Made by a program: the position numbers and the translations under genes. From assembly GCA_026987155.1 (NCBI GenBank), contig JALSNG010000064.1, positions 1 to 35,383 of the forward strand: a stretch of 35,383 nt of DNA. Reading direction: 5' to 3'. The notes below the pieces were generated by a model, which saw nothing but the letters and a program-made list of their open reading frames with translations, was not told the DNA's origin and searched no databases. This document shows positions 24,179 through 31,275 of this stretch, in pieces. The number at the start of each line of letters is the position of its first letter. Position 1 is the stretch's first letter. The stretch comes from Thermococcus sp. (lineage in GTDB: Archaea; Methanobacteriota_B; Thermococci; Thermococcales; Thermococcaceae).

Positions 24179-24411
24179 TTTCGGGCATGAAAACGAACTT
24201 TTCATATTCCTCTCAGGAATAAATTCCAGAACCCTTATATTCTGTCCTGAAAAAATTTCAGAAGAGTGCCCGGTTTCCCAAACTCTGGAGCGGGCTCTCT
24301 ACCATCGATGAAGATTTTGATGATCCCAGAAGTCCAGAGTCGCCTTATTCGAACCGCCGAAGCGGGCTGATGGCCTGCGGTGAGAGATGAGTTGAGCCCA
24401 CATTTTTAAGC
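24179..24411. other. Intergenic stretch with inverted repeats, possible RNA
   Basis: No open frame looks real here. ACTCTGGA (24282-24289) and TCCAGAGT (24333-24340) form an 8-bp inverted repeat across 43 bases. CCGC-CGAA-GCGG makes a small hairpin near 24353-24364, and GGGCT near 24365 can pair with AGCCC just before ACA and a T run at about 24394-24407. A plus-strand structured RNA is possible. The T-rich end, ATTTTTAAG, also serves as the TATA box of the translin operon. Confidence 0.4.
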
Positions 24412-24441
24412 TTTACCTGCATTCTTTCAAAGGGTGAGCCC

Positions 24442-25080
24442 ATGGAAATTGGAGCAATAATCGAGGAAATAAAGGGAGTTCTCGATGAGAAGGACGCACT
24501 TAGAGAGGAGGCCCTCAAGCTCACGAGGGAGATAATCCGCCTTAGCGGGGACACCGTTAAGGCCGTTCACAGGGGTGACTTTGAACACGCCCAGAAACGA
24601 CTTGATGACACTGGAAAAATGGTTAGAGAGCTGAGAGAAAAGCTCGCCTCTCATCCCGACCTTTACTACACCGGCTACGTCCAGAGCGCTCATCAGGAGT
24701 ACGTGGAGGCGACACTTCTCCTCCACTACGTTTTGGGAGAGTCATTCCCGAGGCCGGAGGAGCTTGGAGTCCCAGCGGCCGACTACGCCATGGGAATTGG
24801 CGACTTCTTGGGGGAGCTGAGGAGGTACTTTCTGAGGTTGCTGATAGCGGGGAAGATTAAGGCCGCTGAGAATGTTTACAGGGACATGGAAGAAATCTAC
24901 AGCGCCCTGATGGAACTCGAATATCCCAAAGGGCTCCTAAACATCAGGGTAAAGCAGGATCAGGCGAGACATGCGGTGGAGAGAACCCTTGAGGATCTTA
25001 CAAGGGCAAAGCTTAATAGTGAGCTTTCGGAAAGGCTTGAGACCACGCTTGAAACACTGAAAGCACTGAAGGGAGATTAG
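24442..25080 (+). CDS. Translin family protein
   Basis: The 212-residue, mostly helical protein carries the family's C-terminal stretch YPKGLLNIRVKQDQARHAVE followed by RTLEDL, and the central YVQSAHQEYVEATLLLHYVL with its conserved Glu residues. Eukaryotic translin and TRAX form octameric RNA-binding rings; TRAX gives ribonuclease activity. Archaeal single homologues form similar rings with RNase activity in some species. GGTGA at 24433-24437 precedes ATG 24442. It is the first gene of an operon with endonuclease V, riboflavin kinase and a membrane protein. Pairing with a nuclease for inosine-bearing nucleic acid suggests a nucleic acid clean-up role, by inference. Confidence 0.9.
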   Translation: MEIGAIIEEIKGVLDEKDALREEALKLTREIIRLSGDTVKAVHRGDFEHAQKRLDDTGKMVRELREKLASHPDLYYTGYVQSAHQEYVEATLLLHYVLGESFPRPEELGVPAADYAMGIGDFLGELRRYFLRLLIAGKIKAAENVYRDMEEIYSALMELEYPKGLLNIRVKQDQARHAVERTLEDLTRAKLNSELSERLETTLETLKALKGD

Positions 25081-25662
25081 ATGTTCCAGGAGGATGAGCT
25101 TGAAGTCAAACTCAAACGCATATCGGAACTTCAGGTCCGTCTTTCATATCTAATCAAGGAGGTCCCCTTGCGGGTTGAAGACGTCGATCTCGTGGCGGGG
25201 GTAGATGTTTCTTACAAAAATGGAACGGCTTTTGCAGTTGCCGTCCTCTGCAGGTTCCCTGGATGTGAGGTGGAGGTGGAGAGGCGAATTTCAGTTGAAA
25301 CACCCTTTCCATACGTTCCCACTTTCTTCTTTCTCAGGGAGACACGTCCTATTCTGCTGGCACTCAGGGGAGTGGACTTCGACGTTCTTTTCGTTGAGGG
25401 TCATGGGAAGGCTCATCCGAGGGGATACGGGCTTGCATCTCACGTGGGGCTTCTCCTGAATAAGCCGACTGTGGGCATCGCCAAGGCACTCCTGAAGGGG
25501 ACTCCGCCGGACACCTACAGGAAGGTGGGAAAAGCTTATGTAAGCGTTGGGCATCTCATAGACTTAGACTCGGCGGTCGAGTTAACGTCCCTGACACTTG
25601 AAAACGGCTATCCTATACCTCTGAGACTCGCGGATAAGCTTTCAAAGGAGGAATGGACTTGA
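25081..25662 (+). CDS. nfi: Endonuclease V
   Basis: The 193-residue protein of the RNase H-like fold has VAGVDVSYKNGTAFAVAVL with the first catalytic aspartate, LFVEGHGKAHPRGYGLASHV with the catalytic Glu and the His, and LNKPTVGIAKALL near the second acidic site. It cuts one bond 3' of deoxyinosine in DNA; some homologues prefer inosine in RNA. ATG 25081 directly follows the translin stop, so translation is coupled, and its end overlaps the riboflavin kinase start by ten bases. The length is near the lower end for the family. Hot growth speeds adenine deamination, so the enzyme would be in demand. Confidence 0.94.
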   Translation: MFQEDELEVKLKRISELQVRLSYLIKEVPLRVEDVDLVAGVDVSYKNGTAFAVAVLCRFPGCEVEVERRISVETPFPYVPTFFFLRETRPILLALRGVDFDVLFVEGHGKAHPRGYGLASHVGLLLNKPTVGIAKALLKGTPPDTYRKVGKAYVSVGHLIDLDSAVELTSLTLENGYPIPLRLADKLSKEEWT

Positions 25663-26294
25663 AGAAGATTATGTTACTTACTCTCCTTGCCAAAAGGAGG
25701 GCGGGAGCGGAGAAAGTTAGGGTAACGATGAGGGGACTCGCAGAGGAACTTGGAACGTCTCCCCAGTCAGTTTTGAGGCTCCTTGATGAGCTTGAAGGGG
25801 AGGGGTTGATAAAGAAGGAGATCGTCGGGAGGAAAACCTGGGTGGCCCTGAGTGAAGACGGGCTGAGGTTCCTTGAGGGTCTCTGCGACTCCATATCCGA
25901 GGCGATATACAACGGCCTTATCCTTGGAGAAGTTGTTTCCGGCATCGGTGAAGGCGCCTACTACGTCAGGCAGTACGCTCCTCTAATCAGGGAGTACCTC
26001 GGGTTTGACCCCTACCCCGGAACCCTCAACCTAAAAGTGCTGTTTCCGAAGGTTGTTTTTGATGCACTCTGCGGCGTGCGCCCCGTGATCCTTCCGGGTT
26101 TCGTCAAGGAGGGAAGGACCTTTGGGGACGTGAGGGCTTACCGGGTTATCATAGGTGGGGTGGAGGGGGCCATAGTGGTGCCCTCAAGAACTATTCATCC
26201 ACCCAAAATAGCCGAGATAGTGGCTCCGGTAAATCTGCGGGAAAAGCTCGGTTTAAGGGACGGTTCAAGGGTCAGGGTGAGGGTTGTGAAATGA
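25653..26294 (+). CDS. ribK: CTP-dependent riboflavin kinase with N-terminal winged helix
   Basis: The product has 213 residues. Residues ~5-75 form a winged helix-turn-helix (MRGLAEELGTSPQSVLRLLDE, EGLIKKEIVGRKTWVALSED). Residues ~85-213 are the DUF120 barrel: SGIGEGAYYVRQY, DPYPGTLNLKV, LPGFVKEGRTFGDVRAYRV, ALVVPSRT-like AIVVPSRTIHP, and a final LREKLGLRDGSRVRVRV. This archaeal enzyme makes FMN from riboflavin using CTP. The helix-turn-helix hints that it may also regulate flavin genes. The RibL-type FAD synthetase is encoded elsewhere in this window. ATG 25653 has a tight ribosome site; TTG 25659 is better spaced from GGAGG and may be the true start. The membrane protein gene overlaps its stop. 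Confidence 0.92.
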   Translation: MDLKKIMLLTLLAKRRAGAEKVRVTMRGLAEELGTSPQSVLRLLDELEGEGLIKKEIVGRKTWVALSEDGLRFLEGLCDSISEAIYNGLILGEVVSGIGEGAYYVRQYAPLIREYLGFDPYPGTLNLKVLFPKVVFDALCGVRPVILPGFVKEGRTFGDVRAYRVIIGGVEGAIVVPSRTIHPPKIAEIVAPVNLREKLGLRDGSRVRVRVVK

Positions 26295-26824
26295 GGGGGC
26301 TGAACGATGCCCTCTTGATGTCGGGGGTTGGCTCTTTCGTGGGTTTTCTCGTTGCTGTTCTCCTCTACGAGCCATTAAAGAACGAGTCGATGGTGTATTT
26401 GATACCCGTGGGTTTGTTAATCGGCCTTTTTCTCTCGGGGAAACTCAAACTCGGTTTCAGGGCTTCTCCGTACGCCTTTCCCCTTGGTATTTTGGTGGCA
26501 CTGCTTCTCGTTTTTCTTTGGGTACCCTCGACAAGCTTAATGCCTCTTTACCTTGCTCTGGGAGTTACCGTGGGTGCCATGCTCTACCTTCGCCCCTCGA
26601 ACCTGTGGGATTCATTCCTCGTTCCGATTACCTACATCGGGGGATTCGTCCTTGTGATGCTCCTCGTGAAGAACTATCCTCCGGTGAGAGAGAACGAATA
26701 CGCCGTTCCCGTTCTATTTTCCGTTGCAGGGAGTGGGGCAGTGTTGGCTTTCCTTTCGTCCCTCGCGAGATGGGGATTCGAGTTCGCAAGGAAGCTCGCA
26801 AGCTCGGGGGGAGGTAATGTTTAA
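26291..26824 (+). CDS. Integral membrane protein of unknown function
   Basis: The 177-residue product has about six hydrophobic segments, among them ALLMSGVGSFVGFLVAVLLY, YLIPVGLLIGLFL, FPLGILVALLLVFLW and FLVPITYIGGFVLVMLLVK, with few charged residues outside short loops. The start ATG 26291 overlaps the riboflavin kinase stop as ATGA, so they are coupled. I recognise no family signature. Being coupled to riboflavin kinase could suggest a flavin transport role, but the sequence gives no direct support and the operon also holds unrelated nucleases. Confidence 0.75.
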   Translation: MRGLNDALLMSGVGSFVGFLVAVLLYEPLKNESMVYLIPVGLLIGLFLSGKLKLGFRASPYAFPLGILVALLLVFLWVPSTSLMPLYLALGVTVGAMLYLRPSNLWDSFLVPITYIGGFVLVMLLVKNYPPVRENEYAVPVLFSVAGSGAVLAFLSSLARWGFEFARKLASSGGGNV

Positions 26825-26858
26825 ATACGTTCGTTGATAAACTGGTGCGGTGATTGAG

Positions 26859-27068
26859 ATGGTGATGAGACTCTCAAAGCTCTACGGCAAGCAGATTTAC
26901 AACACTAAGGGTTACTACGTTGGCTACGTTGATGAGGTTTTGATAGAAATTGACCGCGGTGAGGGCAGGGTTCTGGCGCTGGGCCTTCCCGGGGAAAAGG
27001 TGGGCGTGCCCTACGAGAGGGTTACCGCAATAGGAGACATAATACTCGTCAAAGCAAAAGAAGAATGA
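26859..27068 (+). CDS. PRC-barrel domain protein
   Basis: The product has about 69 residues, essentially one PRC barrel. The strands MRLSKLYGKQIYNTKGYYVG, YVDEVLIEIDRGEGRVLALG, then VGVPYERVTAIGDIILVKAK are typical. GGTGA at 26849-26853 places the start at ATG 26859. A TATA box GTTTAAATAC at about 26819-26828 shows a separate promoter inside the end of the preceding gene. Small archaeal PRC-barrel proteins include the CdpB group, which links FtsZ rings to the membrane protein SepF in Haloferax. This protein has the right size and fold, but membership in that group is not proven. Other PRC-barrel proteins act in RNA processing. Confidence 0.85.
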   Translation: MVMRLSKLYGKQIYNTKGYYVGYVDEVLIEIDRGEGRVLALGLPGEKVGVPYERVTAIGDIILVKAKEE

Positions 27069-28532
27069 TCAGCTCTCTTTAACTTTTAGAGCCTCAAGGA
27101 ACTTCTCCGTTATGGCCTCTTCGGCAAGCCTCAGGAGGGATGTTCTATCCTTGGCGAGTTTGAATATTCCCAGTGGTATCCTTGCCCCGCCTGACTGAGA
27201 GTGACCACCGGCGCTTCCAATGTCCCCGAAGGCTTCCCTTAGAACTGCTCCAACGTTAACCCTCACGTCCCTCGTTCTTGCGGATATCTCTATCCTGTCA
27301 TCGACTATGCCAAAGACGAGAACGGTCGTTATCCCCTCCAGCCTAAGAAGGAAGTCCGCGGATTCCGCTATCGCGTCTCTGTTGGTAATAAAACCCACGT
27401 TGCTGACAACCACGTTCTTGTAGATGCGCCTGTTTATTATTGCTTTTGCGAGTATTTCTGCCGTCTCTGTGCTTATGTCTGGGTGCTCTATCTTGTCCAG
27501 CAGCTCGTAGTTCACCTTCCCTGCAAGGAACTCTATGGCCTTAAGGTCAACGTGGCTGAGCTTGGAGAACTTCTTGGTGTCGATGTATATGCCGTAGAAA
27601 AGGCCGGTTGCGAGTTCGGAACTCATGGAAATGTTGAGGGTTCTTATGTACTCCGCAAGGATGGATGAGGAGGAGTTGACCTCGGGTCTTATGTCAAGGA
27701 AGGCCCCATCCGGGATGAGGTCGTCGAGATGCTGGAGGATTTGGTGATGGTCTACGATGATCTGAACCCTGTTGTAGTCATCCTTTTCAAGGATTGTTAG
27801 GTTCCCGTTGGGTTGACAGTCGACCATCGCGAGGAAGGGGTATTTTTTAAGTTCGTAGCTCCCCCTTGAGACCTTCATCATGTCAACTCCGAGGAGGTTT
27901 ACGAAGGCGCGGTTTTCGTGGTGGGTTATGTCCCCTCCGTAAACTATTTGAGTTTTAAACCCCATCGTCCTCGCTATTACGCTTAGCGCAGTTGCACTCG
28001 CTATCGAATCTGGATCTGGGTTGTCGTGCATTACTATCAGCAGGGAATCTCCCTTTTCTCGCAGTTCCTTAAGCTTTTTCATTAGTAGATTCGCGTTCTT
28101 TTTCTCCCCTATCATTTCCACCGTTCGGATCACGGCATCCTTTAGGGCGTCCTTGGGGGAAATCGCGTAATCTACCTTGATCTGAGCCTCGAATTCGTCC
28201 TCTATGGAGGAAAGGACGTCGTCGAGAGTGACGTCATCCGGTAGAAGGGTGAGAATTGGAACCTCCTTGTTGTTGCTCCTGATGACGTAGACGGTTTTCT
28301 TTATCGTTTCCACATTCATGGTCGTGATTATAACGAGATCCGCCCTTTCTACACCCGCTTTGAGGAGGCTGGCCGTGTATGAAAAGTCTCCTTGGACGAC
28401 GTTAAAACCGCTCTCGGCGAGGGCCTTCGCCCTCATTTCTTCTCCTTCTATTATGGTGACCTCGAATTCTCCTCTGAGAGCCTCAGCTATGGAGCGCCCA
28501 AGGGCACCTCCACCGAGTATCAGCACCCTCAT
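27069..28532 (-). CDS. TrkA-N/RCK-like domain fused to a DHH-DHHA1 phosphoesterase
   Basis: The 487-residue product starts with a Rossmann RCK/TrkA-N domain (residues ~1-140), with VLILGGGALGRSIAEAL and, later, GDFSYTASLLKAGVERADLV. The DHH domain (residues ~170-330) has LLIVMHDNPDPDSIASATAL, AMVDCQPNG and IIVDHHQIL. The DHHA1 part (residues ~385-487) has FGIVDDRIEISART and GGHSQSGGARIPLG. The metal-binding residues D-x-D and DHH are intact. Related DHH-DHHA1 enzymes hydrolyse cyclic di-AMP, pAp or oligoribonucleotides. RCK domains regulate K+ transport, so a cyclic di-AMP phosphodiesterase is a strong candidate, by inference. ATG 28532 follows AGGTGGGG. It shares a bidirectional TATA region with the DUF2226 gene and its stop lies at the stop of the PRC gene. 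Confidence 0.85.
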   Translation of the reverse strand: MRVLILGGGALGRSIAEALRGEFEVTIIEGEEMRAKALAESGFNVVQGDFSYTASLLKAGVERADLVIITTMNVETIKKTVYVIRSNNKEVPILTLLPDDVTLDDVLSSIEDEFEAQIKVDYAISPKDALKDAVIRTVEMIGEKKNANLLMKKLKELREKGDSLLIVMHDNPDPDSIASATALSVIARTMGFKTQIVYGGDITHHENRAFVNLLGVDMMKVSRGSYELKKYPFLAMVDCQPNGNLTILEKDDYNRVQIIVDHHQILQHLDDLIPDGAFLDIRPEVNSSSSILAEYIRTLNISMSSELATGLFYGIYIDTKKFSKLSHVDLKAIEFLAGKVNYELLDKIEHPDISTETAEILAKAIINRRIYKNVVVSNVGFITNRDAIAESADFLLRLEGITTVLVFGIVDDRIEISARTRDVRVNVGAVLREAFGDIGSAGGHSQSGGARIPLGIFKLAKDRTSLLRLAEEAITEKFLEALKVKES

Positions 28533-28554
28533 GTTCCCCACCTTGGCATAACAA

Positions 28555-28566
28555 TGTTTAAATATC
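28555..28566. promoter_or_regulatory. Shared TATA region of two divergent genes
   Basis: GTTTAAATATCT sits between the divergent TrkA-N/DHH gene (minus) and the DUF2226 gene (plus). Read on minus it gives TATTTAAAC about 25 bases before ATG 28532, which suggests a nearly leaderless mRNA. On plus it would give a leader of about 60 bases before ATG 28645. A second AT tract, CTATATATATCT at 28619-28630, is too close to the plus start to be its main TATA box. Confidence 0.45.
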
Positions 28567-28644
28567 TGCACTGACATACTAAGACGGTGAACGCCTTCGG
28601 AGGTTCTATGACGGAGGGCTATATATATCTAATGGTGATGCCCT

Positions 28645-30357
28645 ATGAAACTGCCCACAAAGCAGCCCCTCAAGGAGAACGTTGTCATCACCTCCCCAGA
28701 TGAGCTCCGGGATCTGGTGACGAAGGCACTCTCTCATGGCAACGGTGCTTTCATGAAGATATTCGGACGCGACAGTAGGGGGAAGTACTACGTCACTGTT
28801 CTCTTTGACCGCTCGAAAGTCCTCGCCGCTGAATGTCTGTTAGTGGACGAGAAGAAGGACCTCATTGGAAGCGAAGCAGTGGCGGTTCTCAAGTCCCTGA
28901 TGAAAAACCCTATGGTCGTTGACGTATATACCCTCGATGAGCTGGAAACCAAGCTCTCCATAGCGGACAACGTTGATGTCTACGCTCAGACCGATAAAGT
29001 GCCCCTCTCCGAGCTCTTTGGAGTCGAGGTTTCCGAAGTAACTCAGGCGCCTGTTGAGGAGAAACCCGTTCCCACCGCTGCATCCGCTCTGAAGTCTCCG
29101 GAGGAGGAGACACTTCCGGAGGAACCCAGACCTCAGCCCCAAGTGGAGAGAAAAGTCGAAAAGCCCGCTCCAGTTCCGAAGAAGATACCGAAAGAACCAG
29201 AGGTGATAGTCAACTTCACCGGTGGGAAACTTCCGGAAAAGGCATTTAAGGATTACGCTGAGGCCCTCCTTAAGGAAGCGAGGAGGATCCGTAACCTTCA
29301 CATATACAGGATAGAGTTTGACTCCAACCTGAGCGAGGGAGTGGCCTACCTTAACGTGAGGCTCTACGGCACTTCTGATGGCTCGAGCAGAGACATGGAG
29401 ATAGCCGAGAAGAGACTCCTACATGCGGTCAGCAAGCATGCTCCAATAATTCTCAGGGAGGCGGAGGTAAAGCCCATAGTAAAGGACGTTGCTGTCATAA
29501 TCAACGGTGAAGAAGTTAAGCCTCAGGAGATCGTGGATAAGGAGAAGAAGAAAACGGGAAAAGTAACAAAGGATGGACGGGTAAGCCTTTCAGTTGTTGA
29601 AGATGTCTGGCCCTACTTCAGCGCCTACGCGAGAACAGTAATCTCGGAAATCGAGGGGTCGGGTATCAGGGTTGACAAAGCATATTTTGACGTCAAGGGA
29701 AGAAGAGAGTTTGAAATCAACCTTTATGCGGCCCTTGAGAGCAGCATGTCCCAGGAGGAACTCGTGGGTACGGTGAGGACTATACTAACGAGGCACGCGA
29801 GGGAACTCGCGCGTTCCATCGATAGATACATCACCGTTCGTACCGTTGAGATTGAGAGGATAACCCCCAAGTCCCAGGGAGTTTCACCTCAGGGGAGCAG
29901 GGCAGTCAGCTCCACTAAGGCCGCAGAGATACTCGCGAAGAGGGAAGAGCTCGAAAAGGAGGTTGAGAAACTCCTCAAGCAGGCTGGAATAGAGGAACTT
30001 GCACCTCTCACTGAGGAGAAAAAGAGGGAAGCAGAAGAAACCGCAATGAGGTCAAAGATCCAGCCGGCCCTTGAGACACTCAAGACCAGAATCCACACAG
30101 AACTGAAGCTCATCCCGAGGGTGACCTTCAAGTGGCTCAAACTGAACCATGAGGTTAAGGACGGGAAAGTCCTCATAGATGTTGAGGCGAGTTTCATAAA
30201 AGAGTCGACCGGGGGGCTTTTTGGCTCCTTCTCAGGTGTTCCCGACGAGAAGATAAAGCAGGATGTAGCTGAGACGGTCCAGCGGGTTGCCAAGGAAGTC
30301 GGAAGGGACTACGGAATCGTTATAGCGGTAAGGAAGCTAAACGTAATCCTCCGCTGA
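28645..30357 (+). CDS. DUF2226-type protein with three alpha-beta repeats
   Basis: The product has 570 residues. Residues 1-125 form the archaeal domain I associate with DUF2226 (MKLPTKQPLKENVVITSPDE). A Pro/Glu/Lys-rich linker covers ~residues 130-190. Three diverged copies of one alpha-beta unit then follow, each a long helix leading to two strands: YAEALLKEARRIRNLHIYRI (~205), YARTVISEIEGSGIRVDKAY (~325) and LKTRIHTELKLIPRVTFKWL (~480). A coiled-coil stretch precedes the third (AEILAKREELEKEVEKLLKQ). No enzyme motif or membrane segment is visible. GGTGAT at 28634-28639 serves ATG 28645. The gene is divergent from the TrkA-N/DHH gene. Function unknown. Confidence 0.75.
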   Translation: MKLPTKQPLKENVVITSPDELRDLVTKALSHGNGAFMKIFGRDSRGKYYVTVLFDRSKVLAAECLLVDEKKDLIGSEAVAVLKSLMKNPMVVDVYTLDELETKLSIADNVDVYAQTDKVPLSELFGVEVSEVTQAPVEEKPVPTAASALKSPEEETLPEEPRPQPQVERKVEKPAPVPKKIPKEPEVIVNFTGGKLPEKAFKDYAEALLKEARRIRNLHIYRIEFDSNLSEGVAYLNVRLYGTSDGSSRDMEIAEKRLLHAVSKHAPIILREAEVKPIVKDVAVIINGEEVKPQEIVDKEKKKTGKVTKDGRVSLSVVEDVWPYFSAYARTVISEIEGSGIRVDKAYFDVKGRREFEINLYAALESSMSQEELVGTVRTILTRHARELARSIDRYITVRTVEIERITPKSQGVSPQGSRAVSSTKAAEILAKREELEKEVEKLLKQAGIEELAPLTEEKKREAEETAMRSKIQPALETLKTRIHTELKLIPRVTFKWLKLNHEVKDGKVLIDVEASFIKESTGGLFGSFSGVPDEKIKQDVAETVQRVAKEVGRDYGIVIAVRKLNVILR

Positions 30358-30381
30358 TTCTCTTTAATTTACATCTCAAAC

Positions 30382-30441
30382 CATTTCAGCACTCAAGATC
30401 GTCATCATCCTGACGTCAGCACTGCCGAGGTCATCACGTGG
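30382..30441 (-). ncRNA. C/D box sRNA (2'-O-methylation guide)
   Basis: On minus the order is exact: box C GTGATGA (30437-30431), 11-base guide, box D' CTGA (30419-30416), 7-base spacer, box C' ATGATGA (30408-30402), 12-base guide, box D CTGA (30389-30386). All boxes match consensus and the guide lengths fit archaeal sRNAs. The guides read CCTCGGCAGTG and CGATCTTGAGTG. They would direct fibrillarin to the target base paired five positions upstream of D' or D. The targets, probably rRNA or tRNA, could not be searched. TTATAAAT on minus, which lies at the stop codon of the KaiC-like gene (30461-30463), is 20-30 bases before box C and may serve as its TATA box. The 3' ends of the RNA are estimates. 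Confidence 0.88.
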
Positions 30442-30460
30442 GTATATATAATGCGGTGAT

Positions 30461-31213
30461 TTATAATCCCTTTGCGGGGGTGGGAGTTACAATGGGTACG
30501 GGTTCTTTGCCCCCACCATTGTAGCGGTAGGCTCGAGGTTCAAAGTTTGGAAGTGGTGACCTGAGCACATACATCTCTTCTATTACGCCATGCTCATATT
30601 TTCTGCCTGAAAACTCTATTACATAGTCACTGAACTCTATGTTCCAGGAGAGGAACTCTTTTGAGACTCTGTCTGTTCCTAAAAGGTACATTGAAAAGAG
30701 GCCTCTGCCGTTTATTATGTTGTTGGTAAATAACCTTTTCAGGAGTTTTATCGTTCTTTCCTCGCCCACCTCAAATGCCATGCCGTCAAGAGAGAATATT
30801 AGGTCGACGATTTCTCTATCTCCAGTTTTCTGGAGGATATCCCGGTATATTCCTTCGAGCTTGGGGATGTAGGTTTCGGGGTTGAATCCACCTATTCTAT
30901 ACACGTATCCGTTAGAGGGTTGGGGGTTATAGCGGGAGCCAAATACATCTACGATGAAAAGATTGCCTTTCATGCCCTCTTCATTTACCTCAAGACCCGC
31001 AGACCTTGCCCTTAGAATGAGTCTTTGGAGTGGTAGATTGTAGTTTATGATTATCCCAACTGCTCCACGTTTGAGTTGTTCCTTAAGTATTTTGAAGGGA
31101 AGAGTCCAACCGGAGGAAAGGGAGTCATACATCACCAGGAGGCTGGAGCCCTTAACGATCCCCCCACCAACTGCATCATCGATATAACTAATCCCTGACG
31201 TTACCACCTGCAT
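30461..31213 (-). CDS. KaiC-fold protein lacking the Walker A motif
   Basis: The product has about 250 residues. The start GISYIDDAVGGGIVKGSSLL matches the T/S-G-I-x-x-L-D-D-x-x-G-G-G-I-x-x-G region of KaiC-like ATPases, but the next stretch, LVMYDSLSSGWTLPFKIL, has no G-x-x-x-x-G-K-T. The Walker B-like strand VDLIFSLDGMAFEVG remains. The C-terminal third has LYLLGTDR-like SMYLLGTDRVSK and a GRKYEHGVIEEMYVLR strand. The fold is thus probably RecA-like but unable to bind ATP in the usual way, so a structural or regulatory part of a larger complex is likely. A TATA box GTTATATACCC on minus at 31242-31252 supports ATG 31213. The gene is divergent from a FilR1-type regulator. Confidence 0.75.
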   Translation of the reverse strand: MQVVTSGISYIDDAVGGGIVKGSSLLVMYDSLSSGWTLPFKILKEQLKRGAVGIIINYNLPLQRLILRARSAGLEVNEEGMKGNLFIVDVFGSRYNPQPSNGYVYRIGGFNPETYIPKLEGIYRDILQKTGDREIVDLIFSLDGMAFEVGEERTIKLLKRLFTNNIINGRGLFSMYLLGTDRVSKEFLSWNIEFSDYVIEFSGRKYEHGVIEEMYVLRSPLPNFEPRAYRYNGGGKEPVPIVTPTPAKGL

Positions 31214-31241
31214 AGGGCTCACGGTAATCACTAACACTTTA

Positions 31242-31252
31242 GGGTATATAAC
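31242..31252 (-). promoter_or_regulatory. TATA box of the KaiC-fold gene
   Basis: On minus it reads GTTATATACCC, about 29-39 bases before ATG 31213. It is a near-consensus archaeal TATA box, and transcription would begin only a few bases upstream of the start codon. Confidence 0.6.
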
Positions 31253-31275
31253 TTTTTTGCTCCATCAGAACAATG

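Noticed and set aside
24345..24360. tRNA-like T loop (ATTCGAACC) between mat and translin
   Set aside because: The flanking bases do not form a T stem and no acceptor or anticodon arm can be built on either strand.
24310..24375. C/D box sRNA at TTTGATGATCC ... CTGATGG
   Set aside because: The C-like and D-like boxes are about 45 bases apart and no second box pair fits. The guide spacing does not match archaeal C/D RNAs.
28619..28630. CTATATATATCT as the TATA box of the DUF2226 gene
   Set aside because: It would place the mRNA start after the ATG that has a well-spaced ribosome site, so it can at most be a secondary element.
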